NCBI RefSeq assembly: GCF_014773385.1
Contig: NZ_JACXAI010000001.1
Coordinates: 62,001 to 126,000 of the forward strand
From: Metabacillus arenae
GTDB taxonomy: Bacteria; Bacillota; Bacilli; Bacillales; Bacillaceae
DNA length: 64,000 nt
Direction: 5' to 3'
Shown here: one piece after another, positions 1 through 10,393 of the stretch
How the letters are laid out: every line of letters begins with the position of its first letter
Numbering within the stretch: position 1 is the first letter of the stretch
Notes under the pieces: model-generated
Databases searched by the model: none
What the model was told of the DNA's origin: nothing
The model's input: only the letters and a program-made list of their open reading frames with translations
Translations under genes and position numbers: made by a program

Positions 1-238
1 TTTTTTGCGGCAAAACGGATAAATCACTGCCACAATCAAATAGTTCATGTTGAATTTTCTGAAGCTCAGCTTCAACATCTAGAAATTTTTCTCCATTCAA
101 AAAGGTTAGCGATTGACCAATAAATGCATTGAGTTCATCGATTGTTCCGTAGGCTTCAACTCGTAAATCGTCCTTATCCACTCTTCCTCCGATAATACTT
201 GTTTGTCCTTTATCTCCCGTTCTAGTGTATAAATTCAT
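1..238 (-). CDS. pduO: Cob(I)alamin adenosyltransferase, PduO type (partial, 5' end only)
   Basis: Reading the minus strand from an ATG at 236-238 gives 79 codons before the window edge. The N-terminus reads MNLYTRTGDKGQTSIIGG, the typical PduO-type opening with the TRTGDKG(Q/M)TS ATP-binding motif, followed by DELNAFIG. A strong AAAGGGGG ribosome binding site sits just upstream. PduO-family enzymes move the adenosyl group of ATP onto cob(I)alamin to make coenzyme B12. The rest of the protein lies outside the window. Functionally it fits the B12 salvage operon 40 kb away, although the two are not linked here. Confidence 0.9.
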   Translation of the reverse strand, partial: MNLYTRTGDKGQTSIIGGRVDKDDLRVEAYGTIDELNAFIGQSLTFLNGEKFLDVEAELQKIQHELFDCGSDLSVLPQK

Positions 239-353
239 CAAAATCCCCCTTTGTCATTGGCTCTATCTAGAAGAATCCTACATTAACATTTTGAAGAGCC
301 TTACTTTAATGAATCCGGCATGATGCCGCAAATCTGTTCCCTATGAAACAAGA

Positions 354-2156
354 TTATTCGTCATTTTCATGCAATTTCTCTTGTTTCCTCGGTAGGAAAA
401 AAGAAAAAGTTGTTCCCTCATTCAATTTACTATGAACTGTGATTGTCCCATGATGGGCTTCAACAATATTTTTAGCGATTCCAAGACCAAGACCTGTACC
501 TGAGCTTCCATTTATTCTGGTCCTCGCCTTATCTGCTTTGTAAAAACGTTCGAAAACAAATGGCAGGTCTTCCTCCCTGATGCCGCATCCAGAATCCTGA
601 ACATCTATTTTCAAACCATTTTCCAGCTCATGTACGTTTAATTTTACCACGCCTCCATCATCTGTATGCCGAATTGCGTTATCAACTAAATTTGTTAAGA
701 CTTGCTCAATTTTATCAGGATCAAATGAAAAAACTTTATTTTCTATGTTGTTCTTATGTGTTATATCAATCTTTTTTTCCTTAGCTAGTCCTTGGAACTT
801 CCTATTGATTTTTTCAATAAATTCCGGTACCACAACCTTTTCAACATTTAAGGAAATGTGGCCTGCTTCCATTCTGGCGAGATCCAATAAGTCATTCACT
901 AATCTGCCCATACGCAATGATTCCTCATAGATGACTTGAGCAATTTCTTTCTTTTCTTCCTCAGTGCTTGCAATATCATCAACAATAGCTTCACTATAGC
1001 CTTGAAGCATTGCTATTGGAGTTCTTAGTTCATGACTTACATTAGCAATAAAATCTTTCCTCAGCTTATCAAGTCTGCGTTCTTCAGTCATATCGCGCAG
1101 AACCGCTACAACCCCGCGTACATATGACTGATTGTATAACGGACTCATTAATAAAACCCATGACCGTCCTTGGATTTTCAACTCAACGATTTGTTCTTTT
1201 TCTGTTGAAACAACCCGATGAAACAAGTCCTTCGCTTCAGGAGGAAGTTCATTTTCATCCTTCACCTGCATCTTTTGCTCAAAATACCACGCTTGTAAAA
1301 AGCGTTCAGCAGGCGGATTGGTAACGAGAATAGTCCCATCGATATTTATTGTAATGACTCCGTCAGCCATACTGCTTAAAATACTTGATAAATGTTCTTT
1401 TTCCTGACTTAAAGCGTTTATATTAAATTTCAATTGTTTCCCCATTTGATTAAATGCAATCGCTAATTCACCAATCTCATCTGTTGTTAAAATAGGAACT
1501 TTCGTATTAAATTTTCCCCGTGCTAATTCAAAAGCTACTTCTCTCATTTTTCGAAGCGGATAAGTAATCCTTGTAGAGAGGAAAAACGCAAAAATTGTGG
1601 TTAAAATGATTGCAATTCCTGCTGCCAATAAGATATATCTTGTTGTATGTTTAGTTGTCTCATTAACCGCAAGCAAAGATTGGGAAATGTAGACCGCACC
1701 TTGTTTTTCCTCAGTAATTTGATAAGGGACGCCAACAATTAAATATTCGTCAGTTAAATTGGTTGAAGAAAAGGTAGTTCGCTTGCTTACCTCTTCGTTC
1801 TCAGTTAACACTTCAAGTAAATCTTGATCAGATGTGATCGTCTCGATCGAAAGTGGTGGAGTGTTGGGAAATTTCTTTGGAGAAGACCAATACAAGCTTT
1901 CATCTTCGACAATAAGAATATTAGTTAATTCGTCAACTAATTCCCATGAGATTGAACGTGCCAGTTCTTTATCCTCATGTCTTTCCATAATGATGGACAC
2001 TTTACTTGCAAGCTGGGTTAATTCTTTCTCAGCCACATCTACATGGTAATTTTCAATAAATTCGAGCAGTAATACCGTTAGTATAAATAAAACAAATGAA
2101 ACTAAAAGTAAAATAGTAAACCAAAGTTTACCTACTACACTCTTCCAAAACATCAT
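354..2156 (-). CDS. resE: Sensor histidine kinase ResE
   Basis: A 600-residue membrane-bound kinase that senses redox or oxygen limitation and phosphorylates ResD. It has transmembrane segments at about residues 10-33 and 173-195 flanking an extracytoplasmic domain, a HAMP linker (about 195-245), a PAS domain (about 255-355), the HisKA phosphoacceptor helix [10 protein letters not shown] with His375, and a HATPase_c domain with an N-box near 489, DSGCGI at 521 and GTGLGLGI at 553. The start ATG overlaps the resD stop by 4 nt (ATGA), so the two are translationally coupled. Length and order match B. subtilis ResE. Confidence 0.95.
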   Translation of the reverse strand: MMFWKSVVGKLWFTILLLVSFVLFILTVLLLEFIENYHVDVAEKELTQLASKVSIIMERHEDKELARSISWELVDELTNILIVEDESLYWSSPKKFPNTPPLSIETITSDQDLLEVLTENEEVSKRTTFSSTNLTDEYLIVGVPYQITEEKQGAVYISQSLLAVNETTKHTTRYILLAAGIAIILTTIFAFFLSTRITYPLRKMREVAFELARGKFNTKVPILTTDEIGELAIAFNQMGKQLKFNINALSQEKEHLSSILSSMADGVITINIDGTILVTNPPAERFLQAWYFEQKMQVKDENELPPEAKDLFHRVVSTEKEQIVELKIQGRSWVLLMSPLYNQSYVRGVVAVLRDMTEERRLDKLRKDFIANVSHELRTPIAMLQGYSEAIVDDIASTEEEKKEIAQVIYEESLRMGRLVNDLLDLARMEAGHISLNVEKVVVPEFIEKINRKFQGLAKEKKIDITHKNNIENKVFSFDPDKIEQVLTNLVDNAIRHTDDGGVVKLNVHELENGLKIDVQDSGCGIREEDLPFVFERFYKADKARTRINGSSGTGLGLGIAKNIVEAHHGTITVHSKLNEGTTFSFFLPRKQEKLHENDE

Positions 2157-2875
2157 TCACTTGAGACCTCAAACTTATAACCTACTCCCCAAACTGTAAC
2201 AATCATTTTTGCTGCTTCAGGCGAAACCTTGTTTAATTTTTCTCTTAGCCTTTTAACATGTGTATCTACAGTACGTAGATCCCCGAAAAACTCGTATTGC
2301 CAAACTTCTTTTAACAATTTTTCACGATCATACACTTTATCTGGGGTTTTTGCCAAGAAATACAGAAGCTCATACTCTTTTGGAGTAAGACTGACTTCTT
2401 TTCCATCAGCTGTGACTCGATGGGCATCATGATCTATTGTCAAATGCGAAAACCCAATTACGTCTTTTGAAGAAGGTTCTGTTTTTACAAAAGATGATGA
2501 TGAAGACCTTCTTAATAACGCCTTTACTCGAAGGACAACTTCACGCGGGCTAAAAGGTTTTACAATGTAGTCATCTGTTCCAACCTCAAACCCTTGGACA
2601 CGGTTGGTTTCCTCTCCCTTTGCTGTAAGCATAATAATCGGAGTAGTCTTCTTCTCCCTTAATTGCTTACATACTTCAATCCCATCTATTCCAGGCATCA
2701 TTAAATCAAGAAGAATTAAATCATAATCATTTTGCAAAGCAAGCTCGAGAGCTTCATCTCCATTTTCTGCCTCTTCAATAAGAAAATTTTCACGCTCTAA
2801 ATACATACGGAGCAAACGGCGAATTCTTGATTCATCATCTACTACAAGTATCTTCATTTCTTTATTTTCTTCCAT
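2153..2875 (-). CDS. resD: Response regulator ResD
   Basis: A 240-residue OmpR/PhoB-type response regulator. The receiver domain (about 7-120) carries the acidic pair at 13-14, phospho-acceptor Asp57 in LLLDLMMPG, and the conserved Thr/Lys of MLTAK. The C-terminal winged helix (about 140-236) contains the typical [13 protein letters not shown] and GVGYKF segments. In B. subtilis ResD activates cytochrome maturation, respiration and nitrate-respiration genes. An AGGAGG site precedes the ATG. It lies downstream of resABC, but here a terminator hairpin and about 400 bp of repeat-rich DNA separate resC from resD, so it probably has its own promoter. Confidence 0.95.
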   Translation of the reverse strand: MEENKEMKILVVDDESRIRRLLRMYLERENFLIEEAENGDEALELALQNDYDLILLDLMMPGIDGIEVCKQLREKKTTPIIMLTAKGEETNRVQGFEVGTDDYIVKPFSPREVVLRVKALLRRSSSSSFVKTEPSSKDVIGFSHLTIDHDAHRVTADGKEVSLTPKEYELLYFLAKTPDKVYDREKLLKEVWQYEFFGDLRTVDTHVKRLREKLNKVSPEAAKMIVTVWGVGYKFEVSSE

Positions 2876-2899
2876 GGCTTAAACCTCCTATACGTAATA

Positions 2900-3013
2900 G
2901 AAAAGCGGAAGCGCCTTGACCAGCCTAGGGCAAGCTTCACAGAAAGATGTTTTTCCTTTCTGCGAAGCTTGGATTGTGACCTCAGGCGGGCTAGGCGCTG
3001 CAGCTAGACAACA
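2900..3013. repeat. Dispersed hairpin repeat (family 1, copy 1)
   Basis: About 110 bp that folds into a long hairpin. The outer arms GCGCCTTG...AGCC and GGGCTAGGCGC pair, and the inner arms CAAGCTTC.CAGAAAG and CTTTCTG.GAAGCTTG pair around a short loop. The right end, TGACCTCAGGCGGGCTAG followed by CGCTG.AGCTAGACA, is nearly identical to the element at 62461-62573, while the inner stem differs in sequence but still pairs. It carries no reading frame of its own. Confidence 0.75.
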
Positions 3014-3030
3014 CCAGCTCTCTTAAACGC

Positions 3031-3047
3031 ATTAACACTTTAATCAT
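3031..3047. repeat. 16-bp exact repeat, copy 1
   Basis: TTAACACTTTAATCAT (3032-3047) recurs exactly at 10360-10375. Both copies lie just downstream of the terminator of the preceding operon and about 160-180 bp upstream of the next minus-strand gene (resD here, dacB there). Its function is unknown; it could be a promoter-region motif or the edge of a dispersed repeat. Confidence 0.5.
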
Positions 3048-3069
3048 TTTATACTTTTTTACACTATAA

Positions 3070-3100
3070 AAGAAAACCTTCACTGCAAACGAGTGAAGGC
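3070..3100 (-). terminator. Terminator of resABC
   Basis: Perfect 8-bp stem (CCTTCACT at 3077-3084 with AGTGAAGG at 3092-3099) with a 7-nt loop. Read on the minus strand it is followed by TTTTCTTTT. It lies about 190 bp past the resC stop, between resC and resD. Confidence 0.7.
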
Positions 3101-3168
3101 CTACAAACAAGCAGCTGTTTCATTTCATATTTAGTTATAAAGTTGTTTTTATAAAGGAATGATTCTTT

Positions 3169-3235
3169 AAATATAGGCAATCAAGGAAATCGCAAATTGC
3201 CTATAGTCTAACCTTATATTTCAGGGTACATATGT
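3169..3235. repeat. Dispersed hairpin repeat (family 2, copy A)
   Basis: Core AAATATAGGCAAT...ATTGCCTATAGTCT. The arms AGGCAAT and ATTGCCT pair perfectly. It aligns with three other intergenic copies (near 11421, 18258 and 37258) that share A/T-rich DNA, GGCAATC, a pairing second arm and a CTAGTCT(C)AC tail in the same orientation. Confidence 0.55.
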
Positions 3236-3288
3236 TATCTCCAATGGCGAAAGACATAACTGGAGTTAGCAGGCAATGTCTCGCATTA

Positions 3289-4464
3289 TTAGGCATAAGA
3301 ATGTAGACCTGCTATTACAAGGTTTACAAAAATAAAGTTAAACATAATAATCGCAAACCCAATGACTCCAAGCCAAGCTGATTTTTCACCATGCCACCCT
3401 TTCGAAAGTCGAAGGTGCAAATAGGCTGCATAGAATAACCATGTGATAAGGGCCCAAACTTCCTTAGGGTCCCACCCCCAAAAGCGGGTCCAGGCGATTT
3501 GTGCCCAAATCATTGCAAAAATTAATGCTCCGAGTGTAAAAATAGGAAACCCGATCGCTACTGACCGATAGCCGATTTCATCGACTAGATCTAAATTCAC
3601 TTTTTTAGTTAACGGCTGCAGGGCAGCTGAAAGTCGTTTTCTCAATAATAATCTCGCTAACCAATATAAGAGAGTGCCAGCTAATGTTGACCATATAACG
3701 GTATTGAGCTTTCTGGCCGAAATAATAGCCGGCAGCTCGGCAAACGGCTCAAATTTCCCCTCTGTCACTAGCTCTCCTTCATTCGGGCCAACTAGAGCAG
3801 GTAAATGATATTCCATCTTTACTTGATTACCTTGCTTATCCACCCAATTAAAGACTGCCTCATAATCCATTATTCTAAAAATAGATGTCACCATGATAAA
3901 CGCTATTGTCGTTACAACTACAAACATAACAAATTCAAGCCAAAATGTCTTTTTTGAACTCTTCGTTTGATCGACAGTTCGAATGAGATAGATTAAACCG
4001 GCAATAAAGCTAATGGAGAGGATTGCTTGTCCCAATGCAGCAGTTGTTACATGAATATAAAGCCAATTGCTTTGCAGGGCAGGTATTAAAGGAGAAATCT
4101 CCGTTGGAAACATACTTCCATAAGCTATTAGAAGCAAGGCAACCGGGAGAGTAAACAGTCCAATAATAGCTGTTTTATAGATTAAATAGATGATGATAAA
4201 TCCAAAAACAAGCATCATTCCAAAAGCTGCCGCAAATTCAAACAAATTACTGACTGGCGCATGATTTGATGCGATCCAGCGAGTAATAAAGTATCCAAGC
4301 TGAGAAAGAAAGCCAATAACAGTTGTAATGAAGCCAAGCTTTCCCCATTTGCTCGGATTAGATGAGTCAGATCGTTTGTCCCGAATGGATCCTCCGAATA
4401 TAAAAGTTGATATTAAATAAAAGAAAAATGCTACATACAATAAATTACTGCTTAAAGCTGCCAC
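3289..4464 (-). CDS. resC: Cytochrome c biogenesis protein ResC (CcsA/CcmC family)
   Basis: A 391-residue polytopic membrane protein with about eight hydrophobic segments. The tryptophan-rich haem-handling motif [14 protein letters not shown] near residue 335 is diagnostic of the CcsA/CcmF/CcmC haem-handling superfamily. Together with ResB it forms the System II haem export and ligation complex that attaches haem to apocytochromes c on the outer membrane face. It starts 11 nt after resB with an adequate ribosome binding site, within the resA-resB-resC operon. Length is as in B. subtilis. Confidence 0.95.
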   Translation of the reverse strand: MAALSSNLLYVAFFFYLISTFIFGGSIRDKRSDSSNPSKWGKLGFITTVIGFLSQLGYFITRWIASNHAPVSNLFEFAAAFGMMLVFGFIIIYLIYKTAIIGLFTLPVALLLIAYGSMFPTEISPLIPALQSNWLYIHVTTAALGQAILSISFIAGLIYLIRTVDQTKSSKKTFWLEFVMFVVVTTIAFIMVTSIFRIMDYEAVFNWVDKQGNQVKMEYHLPALVGPNEGELVTEGKFEPFAELPAIISARKLNTVIWSTLAGTLLYWLARLLLRKRLSAALQPLTKKVNLDLVDEIGYRSVAIGFPIFTLGALIFAMIWAQIAWTRFWGWDPKEVWALITWLFYAAYLHLRLSKGWHGEKSAWLGVIGFAIIMFNFIFVNLVIAGLHSYA

Positions 4465-4475
4465 TGTTTTCCCTC

Positions 4476-6116
4476 CTAACTACCCGATTTGTCCTCTGCC
4501 TCTTTTTGGTCAACCGGCTGCATGATCGATGTATCTGCTACAATTTGATTCATTTCATTTTTTAGTCCATACCAGTTTTTATTAGTATGTCCAGCTAACA
4601 GAATGTTTCTACCTTTGGATTGCAGCCAAATGCGGCGATGATTCCAATACATCCCTTGGATGACTCCAATCATAAAAATCGCTCCGCCAATTCCGATTAC
4701 CCACAGGGTCTTATCCTTGCGAACAGTTAATGCTGTAAGGTTTTTCGTTTCTACACCTTCAAATTTCATCTTATATTGATTATCTTCGTTTGCTTCAATC
4801 GTTTTTTGAATAGCTACAAAGCTAGTTTCACCTTTCGGCTTATCAGGTGTAATCATATTGAATACAAAAGCCGGATTGTTAGGTAAGTTGGTTTTCGTAT
4901 CAGGCTTTCCTTGGCTGTTAAAATAAAAATCAGGCATGTAACTGGATATCTCTACTTTATAGCCATTTCCTAAATCATAGCTTTTCTTTGGTTCAAGCAA
5001 ATCGATTGTCAGTTCTCCAAAGCTCTCCTCTGTCTCTTTGTCTATCAAACTGAATGTCATTTTGTTCAATTCGTTCAATTTATAACTTTGTTGATAAAGA
5101 GCATAATCCTCATGCTTTAATGGTTGGTTTACTTTAATTGCCTTGTTTTTCACTTCTGTTAATTGGGGTTCTGAACCATGGACGATTTCCCCAGACCGTT
5201 CATATAATACTGCATTAGTCTGGAAGTTTTTCACAACAGTTCCTTCCCCTACACGTGTAATCGCTTCATCAAATACATCATCTGAGTTTTCTTTGTTGTA
5301 TACATCCATAATAAATTGTTCACTTTTTAAATAATACTGTCCCCCAGTGCCAGGGATAACAGCTGTCTCCCCTTCTCGAACCCACATGATCTCATCAACA
5401 TACATTCCTGGCACAAATCGAAGCATGGCCCCAAAGAGAAAGATAATAAGTCCAATGTGGTTTACATAAGGTCCCCACCTTGAAAATCTGCCTTTTTCTG
5501 CAAGCAGATTCCCATTTTCCTCACGAATGGTATACCTTTTTGTCTTTAGCCTTTCTTTGATAAGATCTATATCTGCTGAAGATTCTCCTATTGTTTCACT
5601 AAACAATCTTTGCCTGTGCATAAAAGTTTCATGTCTTGTGACACCCTGATTTTTCAGGGCGCGATAAAGAGGAATAACCCGGTCCAAACTGCAGATAACT
5701 AATGAGATTCCTATTGAAGCGATCAAAATCATAAACCACCAGGAACCATATAAGTTATGAAAACCAAGCTGGTAATATAATTGACCGAGAACCCCATACT
5801 CATCCTTATAAAATTGCTCAGGTGTTACTGTCTGAGGTATGTACATTTCTTGAGGAAAAATAGTTCCGACTGCTGAGGCAATAAGGGTAACGACGATTAA
5901 CCATATTCCAACCTTTACTGATGAAAAGAAATTCCAAATTTTATCTATAACCGTTTTATTGTAGGTTTGTGACCGTCTTGCACTGCCATCATAACGCATA
6001 TCAAGTAGTTTTTTCTGATTCGATTCATTATTTTCTCCAACTGACTTTCCGCATGATTCACATATAATGGTTCCAATTGGATTGATGTGCCCGCAATCAC
6101 ACTTTACTTCCTTCAT
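4476..6116 (-). CDS. resB: Cytochrome c biogenesis protein ResB (Ccs1 family)
   Basis: A 546-residue membrane protein of the ResB/Ccs1 family. Residues 5-22 form a CxC-x12-CxxC zinc-ribbon-like tip (KCDCGHINP...CESCG). Membrane segments follow at about 75-95, 125-150, 217-237 and 472-492. The large extracytoplasmic domain (about 240-470) is the apocytochrome-handling part. It works with ResC in System II cytochrome c assembly. It follows resA with a 16-nt gap. Confidence 0.95.
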   Translation of the reverse strand: MKEVKCDCGHINPIGTIICESCGKSVGENNESNQKKLLDMRYDGSARRSQTYNKTVIDKIWNFFSSVKVGIWLIVVTLIASAVGTIFPQEMYIPQTVTPEQFYKDEYGVLGQLYYQLGFHNLYGSWWFMILIASIGISLVICSLDRVIPLYRALKNQGVTRHETFMHRQRLFSETIGESSADIDLIKERLKTKRYTIREENGNLLAEKGRFSRWGPYVNHIGLIIFLFGAMLRFVPGMYVDEIMWVREGETAVIPGTGGQYYLKSEQFIMDVYNKENSDDVFDEAITRVGEGTVVKNFQTNAVLYERSGEIVHGSEPQLTEVKNKAIKVNQPLKHEDYALYQQSYKLNELNKMTFSLIDKETEESFGELTIDLLEPKKSYDLGNGYKVEISSYMPDFYFNSQGKPDTKTNLPNNPAFVFNMITPDKPKGETSFVAIQKTIEANEDNQYKMKFEGVETKNLTALTVRKDKTLWVIGIGGAIFMIGVIQGMYWNHRRIWLQSKGRNILLAGHTNKNWYGLKNEMNQIVADTSIMQPVDQKEAEDKSGS

Positions 6117-6132
6117 GCTGAAAACTCCCCAT

Positions 6133-6654
6133 TTAAGGTTTAATTAATTCCATATAATCCCTTATTGTCCGTTCAGTCATCGAGCCAGTAATCACTTTAA
6201 TAACTTCCCCGTTTTTATTAATTAAGAAGGTTGTCGGGAGGGGTTTCACTCCGTAGGCATTTAAAACCTGCCTGTCCTTGTCCATTACGACTGGAAAATT
6301 CAATTGGTACTGTTCCATAAAATTTGAAACAGCAAGATTTGATTCTCCAACATTTACAGCCAATATTTCCACACCTTGATTTTTATAGTGGTCATATTGA
6401 CGTGCCATATAAGGCATCTCCCGTTTACATGGTTCACACCAGGTTCCCCAAAAATTCAAGAAAACTCCTTTTCCTTTTAAATCTGATAATTGATGTTTTT
6501 CCCCATCTAAATCAGTCAGCACAAAATCAGGTGCTTTACTGCCTTCTTTCACCTTTTCTTTATTTGTAAAAAAGTTCGTATATAAGGTGTATCCCAGGGC
6601 AGCAATTAAAACCAACAAGATGATGGTGCGAATGAGCAATCTTCTTTTTTTCAT
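6133..6654 (-). CDS. resA: Membrane-anchored thiol-disulfide oxidoreductase ResA
   Basis: A 173-residue protein with one N-terminal membrane anchor (about 8-28) and an extracytoplasmic thioredoxin-like domain. The active site WCEPC (Cys73, Cys76) with the following PLPTTFLI cis-proline segment identifies the ResA/TlpA class. In B. subtilis it reduces the CXXCH disulfide of apocytochrome c before haem attachment. It is the first gene of the resABC operon, preceded by about 230 bp of non-coding DNA. Length agrees with family members. Confidence 0.95.
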   Translation of the reverse strand: MKKRRLLIRTIILLVLIAALGYTLYTNFFTNKEKVKEGSKAPDFVLTDLDGEKHQLSDLKGKGVFLNFWGTWCEPCKREMPYMARQYDHYKNQGVEILAVNVGESNLAVSNFMEQYQLNFPVVMDKDRQVLNAYGVKPLPTTFLINKNGEVIKVITGSMTERTIRDYMELIKP

Positions 6655-6882
6655 ACAAACTCCCCTATCAATAAAGCCTTAAGCTCCCTTGACATATAAA
6701 TTCATCATACCGCTCCTATGCTGTGTCAAACCCGTCTTGAGTCCTTTTGGAAGTTTTACCTGTCATAATATGATCGTCAGATGCAAAGGAGCTTAAATAT
6801 AATAGCAAATTAAATGCATTCGTTTTCATTATAGCACTATAAAAACAAATGATTTCTTGATATTTTGAAGGTTATGTGAAAT

Positions 6883-7617
6883 TTAGAAAGCGTTTTTTCC
6901 ATGTTCAGCCAATGCTCTTAATTGCTTTACTTCATGCGGTGATAATTCTCTTGCGTCTCCAGGCTGAAGACCATGAAGATTTAATAAGGCATATTGCTCC
7001 CTCTTTAGCTTTATAACGGGATGGCCAATTGCCTCAAACATTCTCCTAACTTGCCGGTTTCTGCCCTCATGAATTGTTAACTCTACGATACAGGTTTGTT
7101 TCTTCTTGTCTAATGATTGCAGCTTTACCTTTGCTGGTGCTGTTTTCCCATCGTCTAATTGAATCCCTCTTTCAAGCTTTTTCAATGATTCTCTCGCAGG
7201 AATTCCCTTAAGTTTAGCGACATATGTTTTATGTATTTCGTATTTAGGATGCATTAATGAGTTGGCAAACTCCCCATCATTTGTCAGCAATAGGAGACCT
7301 GATGTATCATAATCCAGTCTTCCAACAGGATAGATTCGTTGTTTAATTTCCGGAAAAAAGTCTGTGACCACTTTTCTCCCTTTGTCATCTTTAACCGCTG
7401 AAATGACACCTCTTGGTTTATATAATAAGAAATAAACAGGCATTTCTCTTTCAACTGGGATCCCATTCACTTCAATTTTGTCATTTTGAGAGACTTTTGT
7501 ACCAAGTTCTTTTACTATCTTGCCATTTACTCTTACTTTTCCTTCCGTGATAAATTCCTCTGCTTTTCGGCGAGAAGCTACACCTGCATGTGCTATTACT
7601 TTTTGCAATCGTTCCAT
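6883..7617 (-). CDS. rluB: Ribosomal large subunit pseudouridine synthase RluB
   Basis: A 244-residue RsuA/RluB-family pseudouridine synthase. An N-terminal S4 RNA-binding domain (about 2-60, ERLQKVIAHAG) is followed by the catalytic domain with GRLDYDTSGLLLLTNDG, in which Asp102 is the catalytic aspartate, and by the RNRQVRRM motif. It modifies a uridine of 23S rRNA. I place the start at the ATG at 7615-7617 because GAGGTG is correctly spaced before it; the in-frame GTG three codons earlier overlaps that site. The gene keeps its B. subtilis position between resA and spmB. Confidence 0.93.
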   Translation of the reverse strand: MERLQKVIAHAGVASRRKAEEFITEGKVRVNGKIVKELGTKVSQNDKIEVNGIPVEREMPVYFLLYKPRGVISAVKDDKGRKVVTDFFPEIKQRIYPVGRLDYDTSGLLLLTNDGEFANSLMHPKYEIHKTYVAKLKGIPARESLKKLERGIQLDDGKTAPAKVKLQSLDKKKQTCIVELTIHEGRNRQVRRMFEAIGHPVIKLKREQYALLNLHGLQPGDARELSPHEVKQLRALAEHGKNAF

Positions 7618-7802
7618 GTCTTTCACCTCTTCATCATCTTACTTCTTTCGACGAGTTCATACAACTTACTTAGAGTTATCATCGTTTTTTATCAATGCTT
7701 TATCTAAAGAATGGCTGCTTTTGAAGTATAAAAAACTTTCAAATAAAGGGAATCAATTATCACTGAATATCTCGAGCCTCTTAATTGCAGCAAAGTTAAC
7801 GA

Positions 7803-7832
7803 AAATTATAAAAGCGCCTTTTTTCAGGCGCT
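7803..7832 (-). terminator. Terminator of the dacB-spmA-spmB operon
   Basis: AGCGCC (7813-7818) pairs with GGCGCT (7827-7832). On the minus strand the stem is followed by TTTATAATTTT. It lies about 75 bp past the spmB stop and before rluB. Confidence 0.6.
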
Positions 7833-7906
7833 ATGTGCATCATACCATATTTTTTTGTTTCTACCTACAATGCAATTAACTTAAGGGAGGTAATACGATT
7901 AAAATT

Positions 7907-8437
7907 TTACTGAAACAATAAAGTAACAATAACAATGGATGCAATAATACCAACAAGATCGGCAAGAAGACCGACCTTAAGGGCATCCCCCATTTTCTTT
8001 ATCCCAACCGCCCCAAAGTAAACAGTCAAAACATAAAGAGTTGTATCAGTACTCCCTTGCATAACAGATGCCAATCTCCCTATAAAGGAGTCCGGTCCAT
8101 AACTTGCAACTAAATCTGTTGTCATTCCAAGAGCCGCAGTTCCCGAAATAGGCCGAATGAAAGCAAGCGGAAAAACCTCGGGAGGAAAACCAATCAATGT
8201 TAAAGCTGGTGTTAATAGGCCCATGAAATATTCCAATGCTCCAGAAGCCCGGAAAACAGTGATCGCAACAAGCATTCCAACTAAAAAGGGCAGGATGGAG
8301 AAGGATATTTGAATTCCCTCTTTTCCTCCTTCAACAAAGGCTTCATATGTCGAAACTTTTTTGAAGGTTGCATATAACAGGATAAATATAATCATCACAG
8401 GAATTAACCATAATGAGATTAGACTGATAATGGCCAT
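7907..8437 (-). CDS. spmB: Spore maturation protein SpmB
   Basis: A 176-residue membrane protein with the nucleoside-recognition (gate) domain fold; several hydrophobic segments surround the conserved stretch FIRPISGTAALGMTTDLVASYGPDSFIG. With SpmA it is needed for normal spore core dehydration in B. subtilis; its transport substrate is not established. It lies 4 nt after spmA and ends the dacB-spmA-spmB operon. Length matches its homologues. Confidence 0.93.
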   Translation of the reverse strand: MAIISLISLWLIPVMIIFILLYATFKKVSTYEAFVEGGKEGIQISFSILPFLVGMLVAITVFRASGALEYFMGLLTPALTLIGFPPEVFPLAFIRPISGTAALGMTTDLVASYGPDSFIGRLASVMQGSTDTTLYVLTVYFGAVGIKKMGDALKVGLLADLVGIIASIVIVTLLFQ

Positions 8438-8441
8438 GTTC

Positions 8442-9029
8442 TCACCCTTTATTCTTTCTTCGCCGGTAGAAATAGCGGTCTATGAATATAGCTCCCACTG
8501 CTGATAAGATGGTTGCTAACAAAGTCGGGCCAACAATTTCAGTAGGTGATGCAGAATGATAAGTCATTCTTACAGCAATAACTGTTGTGGGTATCAAGGT
8601 AATACTTGAAGTATTTATGGCTAAAAAAGTAATCATCGAACGACTTGCTTCTGCTTTATTTCCATTCAACTTTTTCATCTGTTCCATTGCTTTAATTCCA
8701 AGCGGTGTAGCTGCGTTTCCTAATCCGAATAAGTTCGCCATCATATTCGATAAAATATATCCCATCGCCGGGTGGTTTGGAGGTATTTCCGGAAAGAGTC
8801 TTTGCACAAATGGTCTAAAAAGGGCAGACAATTTTTCAAGCAGTCCCGCTTTTTCTGCAATTTTCATTATCCCAAGCCAAAAGACTAAAACACTTATTAG
8901 CCCAAATGAAATCGTTACAGCATCCTGGGCCCCTTTAAAGACAGCCTCATTTACTTGTGCCATCGTTCCATTGAACATCGCAAATACAACCCCAACAACG
9001 GTAAGTAACACCCAAATAATATTAACCAT
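8442..9029 (-). CDS. spmA: Spore maturation protein SpmA
   Basis: A 195-residue membrane protein with the gate/nucleoside-recognition domain. The signature [20 protein letters not shown] lies around residues 93-112, followed by [15 protein letters not shown]. It partners SpmB in spore core dehydration. The start overlaps the end of dacB by 8 nt, indicating translational coupling. It has the size and position expected from B. subtilis. Confidence 0.93.
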   Translation of the reverse strand: MVNIIWVLLTVVGVVFAMFNGTMAQVNEAVFKGAQDAVTISFGLISVLVFWLGIMKIAEKAGLLEKLSALFRPFVQRLFPEIPPNHPAMGYILSNMMANLFGLGNAATPLGIKAMEQMKKLNGNKAEASRSMITFLAINTSSITLIPTTVIAVRMTYHSASPTEIVGPTLLATILSAVGAIFIDRYFYRRRKNKG

Positions 9030-10182
9030 TGCTCACAGATCCAGTTGTGGACCAAAGAACCTTCTTAAAGGTATCCCAGAAGCTGGTTTCCGGGCTTCTT
9101 GTTTTATCATTATCAAAGTATATAGGGACCTCCATGATTCGTTCATCTTCTAATAGAACAGACATGCTGCCTACAATGCCAGGAACTTCTTCGGGTTTTT
9201 TCCACTTTTTTTTCGGCTCAATCAAATCAATTTGAATGTGAAGCTGCTGCTTTTCCTCTTTGGTTAAAGGATAATTTAAATCTCTGTTAATAAAAACTTT
9301 ATGATCATAAAAAGGGTTATCTATTCCCTGTACCCATCCTTTTTCTTTAATTCTAATTTGATCATAATCGTTAAAAGCTGTTTCAAATAGGTTCATATGA
9401 TCATTCCAATCATCTGGAGCATCTATTGTTACGGCTATCAAATTAAGGCTTTCTTTATTTGCAGTTGAAACCAACGTTCTTTTGGCACGTTTTGTATATC
9501 CTGTTTTCCCACCTGTTGAATATTCATAAAGCCCTGTTAACAGTTTATTTTTATTTCTCCATACCCTGTCCCACTTTTCATTTGGATTAGGGGCTTTATG
9601 AATTTTCGTCCCCGCAACCTTTTTATATTCTTTCAAGCTCATTGCATATTTTGTTAATATTGCCATGTCATAAGCTGTGGAATAATGATTTTCATGATCG
9701 TCGAGGCCATGGGGATTTGCAAATTCTGTGTTTAACATCCCTATTTGTTCGGCTTTTTGATTCATTAAATAGACAAACCCTTCTAAGCTTCCGCCAACAT
9801 GCTCGGCAATGGCCACAGCAGCATCATTACCTGACCGGAGCATTAAACCATATACAAGATCCTCAAGAAGAATCTTTTCCCCTTCATGTAAATAAATCGA
9901 GGACCCTTCTGCTTGTGTTGCCTTGCTTGAGACTCTCACTTTTTCTTCTAGTTTCCCGGATTCAATCGCCAGGACTGCAGTCATGATTTTCGTGATACTG
10001 GCAATCCTGCGTTTTGTATGCTCATCTTTAGCAAATAATACTCTTCCAGTCTCTTGCTCTATTAAAATAGCGCTTTTAGCGCTGACTCCAACAGCTTTCA
10101 CATGATTAGGCAAATAAGATAATAAAAGTGATGAAATTAATAGCAGAAAAAACCACCTTCTCCATAGCTGCACTAAGCTCAC
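9022..10182 (-). CDS. dacB: Sporulation D-alanyl-D-alanine carboxypeptidase DacB (PBP5*)
   Basis: A 386-residue exported penicillin-binding protein with an N-terminal signal segment (about 9-30). All three active-site motifs are present: SITK (Ser62, Lys65), SGN (117-119) and KTG (226-228), followed by a C-terminal PBP5-like beta domain. In B. subtilis DacB trims peptide cross-linking in the spore cortex under sigma-E control. The chosen start is the GTG at 10180-10182, with an alternative GTG three codons later; there is no good ATG. It is the first gene of the operon with spmA and spmB. Confidence 0.93.
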   Translation of the reverse strand: MSLVQLWRRWFFLLLISSLLLSYLPNHVKAVGVSAKSAILIEQETGRVLFAKDEHTKRRIASITKIMTAVLAIESGKLEEKVRVSSKATQAEGSSIYLHEGEKILLEDLVYGLMLRSGNDAAVAIAEHVGGSLEGFVYLMNQKAEQIGMLNTEFANPHGLDDHENHYSTAYDMAILTKYAMSLKEYKKVAGTKIHKAPNPNEKWDRVWRNKNKLLTGLYEYSTGGKTGYTKRAKRTLVSTANKESLNLIAVTIDAPDDWNDHMNLFETAFNDYDQIRIKEKGWVQGIDNPFYDHKVFINRDLNYPLTKEEKQQLHIQIDLIEPKKKWKKPEEVPGIVGSMSVLLEDERIMEVPIYFDNDKTRSPETSFWDTFKKVLWSTTGSVSNG

Positions 10183-10197
10183 GTCCCTTATATGTTT

Positions 10198-10221
10198 TGT
10201 ACAAGTTTATGCGCTTGTACA
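10198..10221. promoter_or_regulatory. Inverted repeat upstream of dacB
   Basis: TGTACAAG (10198-10205) and CTTGTACA (10214-10221) form a perfect 8-bp inverted repeat with an 8-bp spacer. The nearer arm lies 16 bp before the dacB start. It may be an operator or a 5' leader hairpin; no regulator can be assigned. Confidence 0.4.
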
Positions 10222-10358
10222 CTCGTTATGAATGAAAAAATTATATATGGGCAAGAAAAGAGTATGCCGCCTGGCCGGCAAAGACGTCAAGTCCTTATGC
10301 CTGCCTACACTAGGACGTTCTGTCCGCCTGCGCTGGACATCGATGACAACTTTAATAC

Positions 10359-10375
10359 GTTAACACTTTAATCAT
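10359..10375. repeat. 16-bp exact repeat, copy 2
   Basis: TTAACACTTTAATCAT at 10360-10375 is the second exact copy of the motif at 3032-3047, again between an upstream terminator and the next minus-strand gene (dacB). Confidence 0.5.
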
Positions 10376-10393
10376 CTTTAACTTTCTGAAACG

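Noticed and set aside
6724-6760. Sigma-A promoter for resA (TTGACA and TATGAT on the minus strand)
   Set aside because: The spacing is only 14 bp, too short for a standard promoter, so I did not list it; a ResD-assisted promoter remains possible.
7520-7879. A 119-codon plus-strand open frame across the 5' end of rluB
   Set aside because: It is antisense to the rluB S4 domain, has no ribosome binding site, and has a composition typical of a reversed coding strand.
8587-9153. A 188-codon plus-strand open frame opposite spmA and the end of dacB
   Set aside because: It has no ribosome binding site or recognisable domain, and lies fully antisense to genes identified by strong motifs; it is a shadow frame.
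10222-10260. Sigma-E promoter for dacB
   Set aside because: CATAACGA and CATATAA segments are near, but neither pairs with a proper -35 at the right distance.
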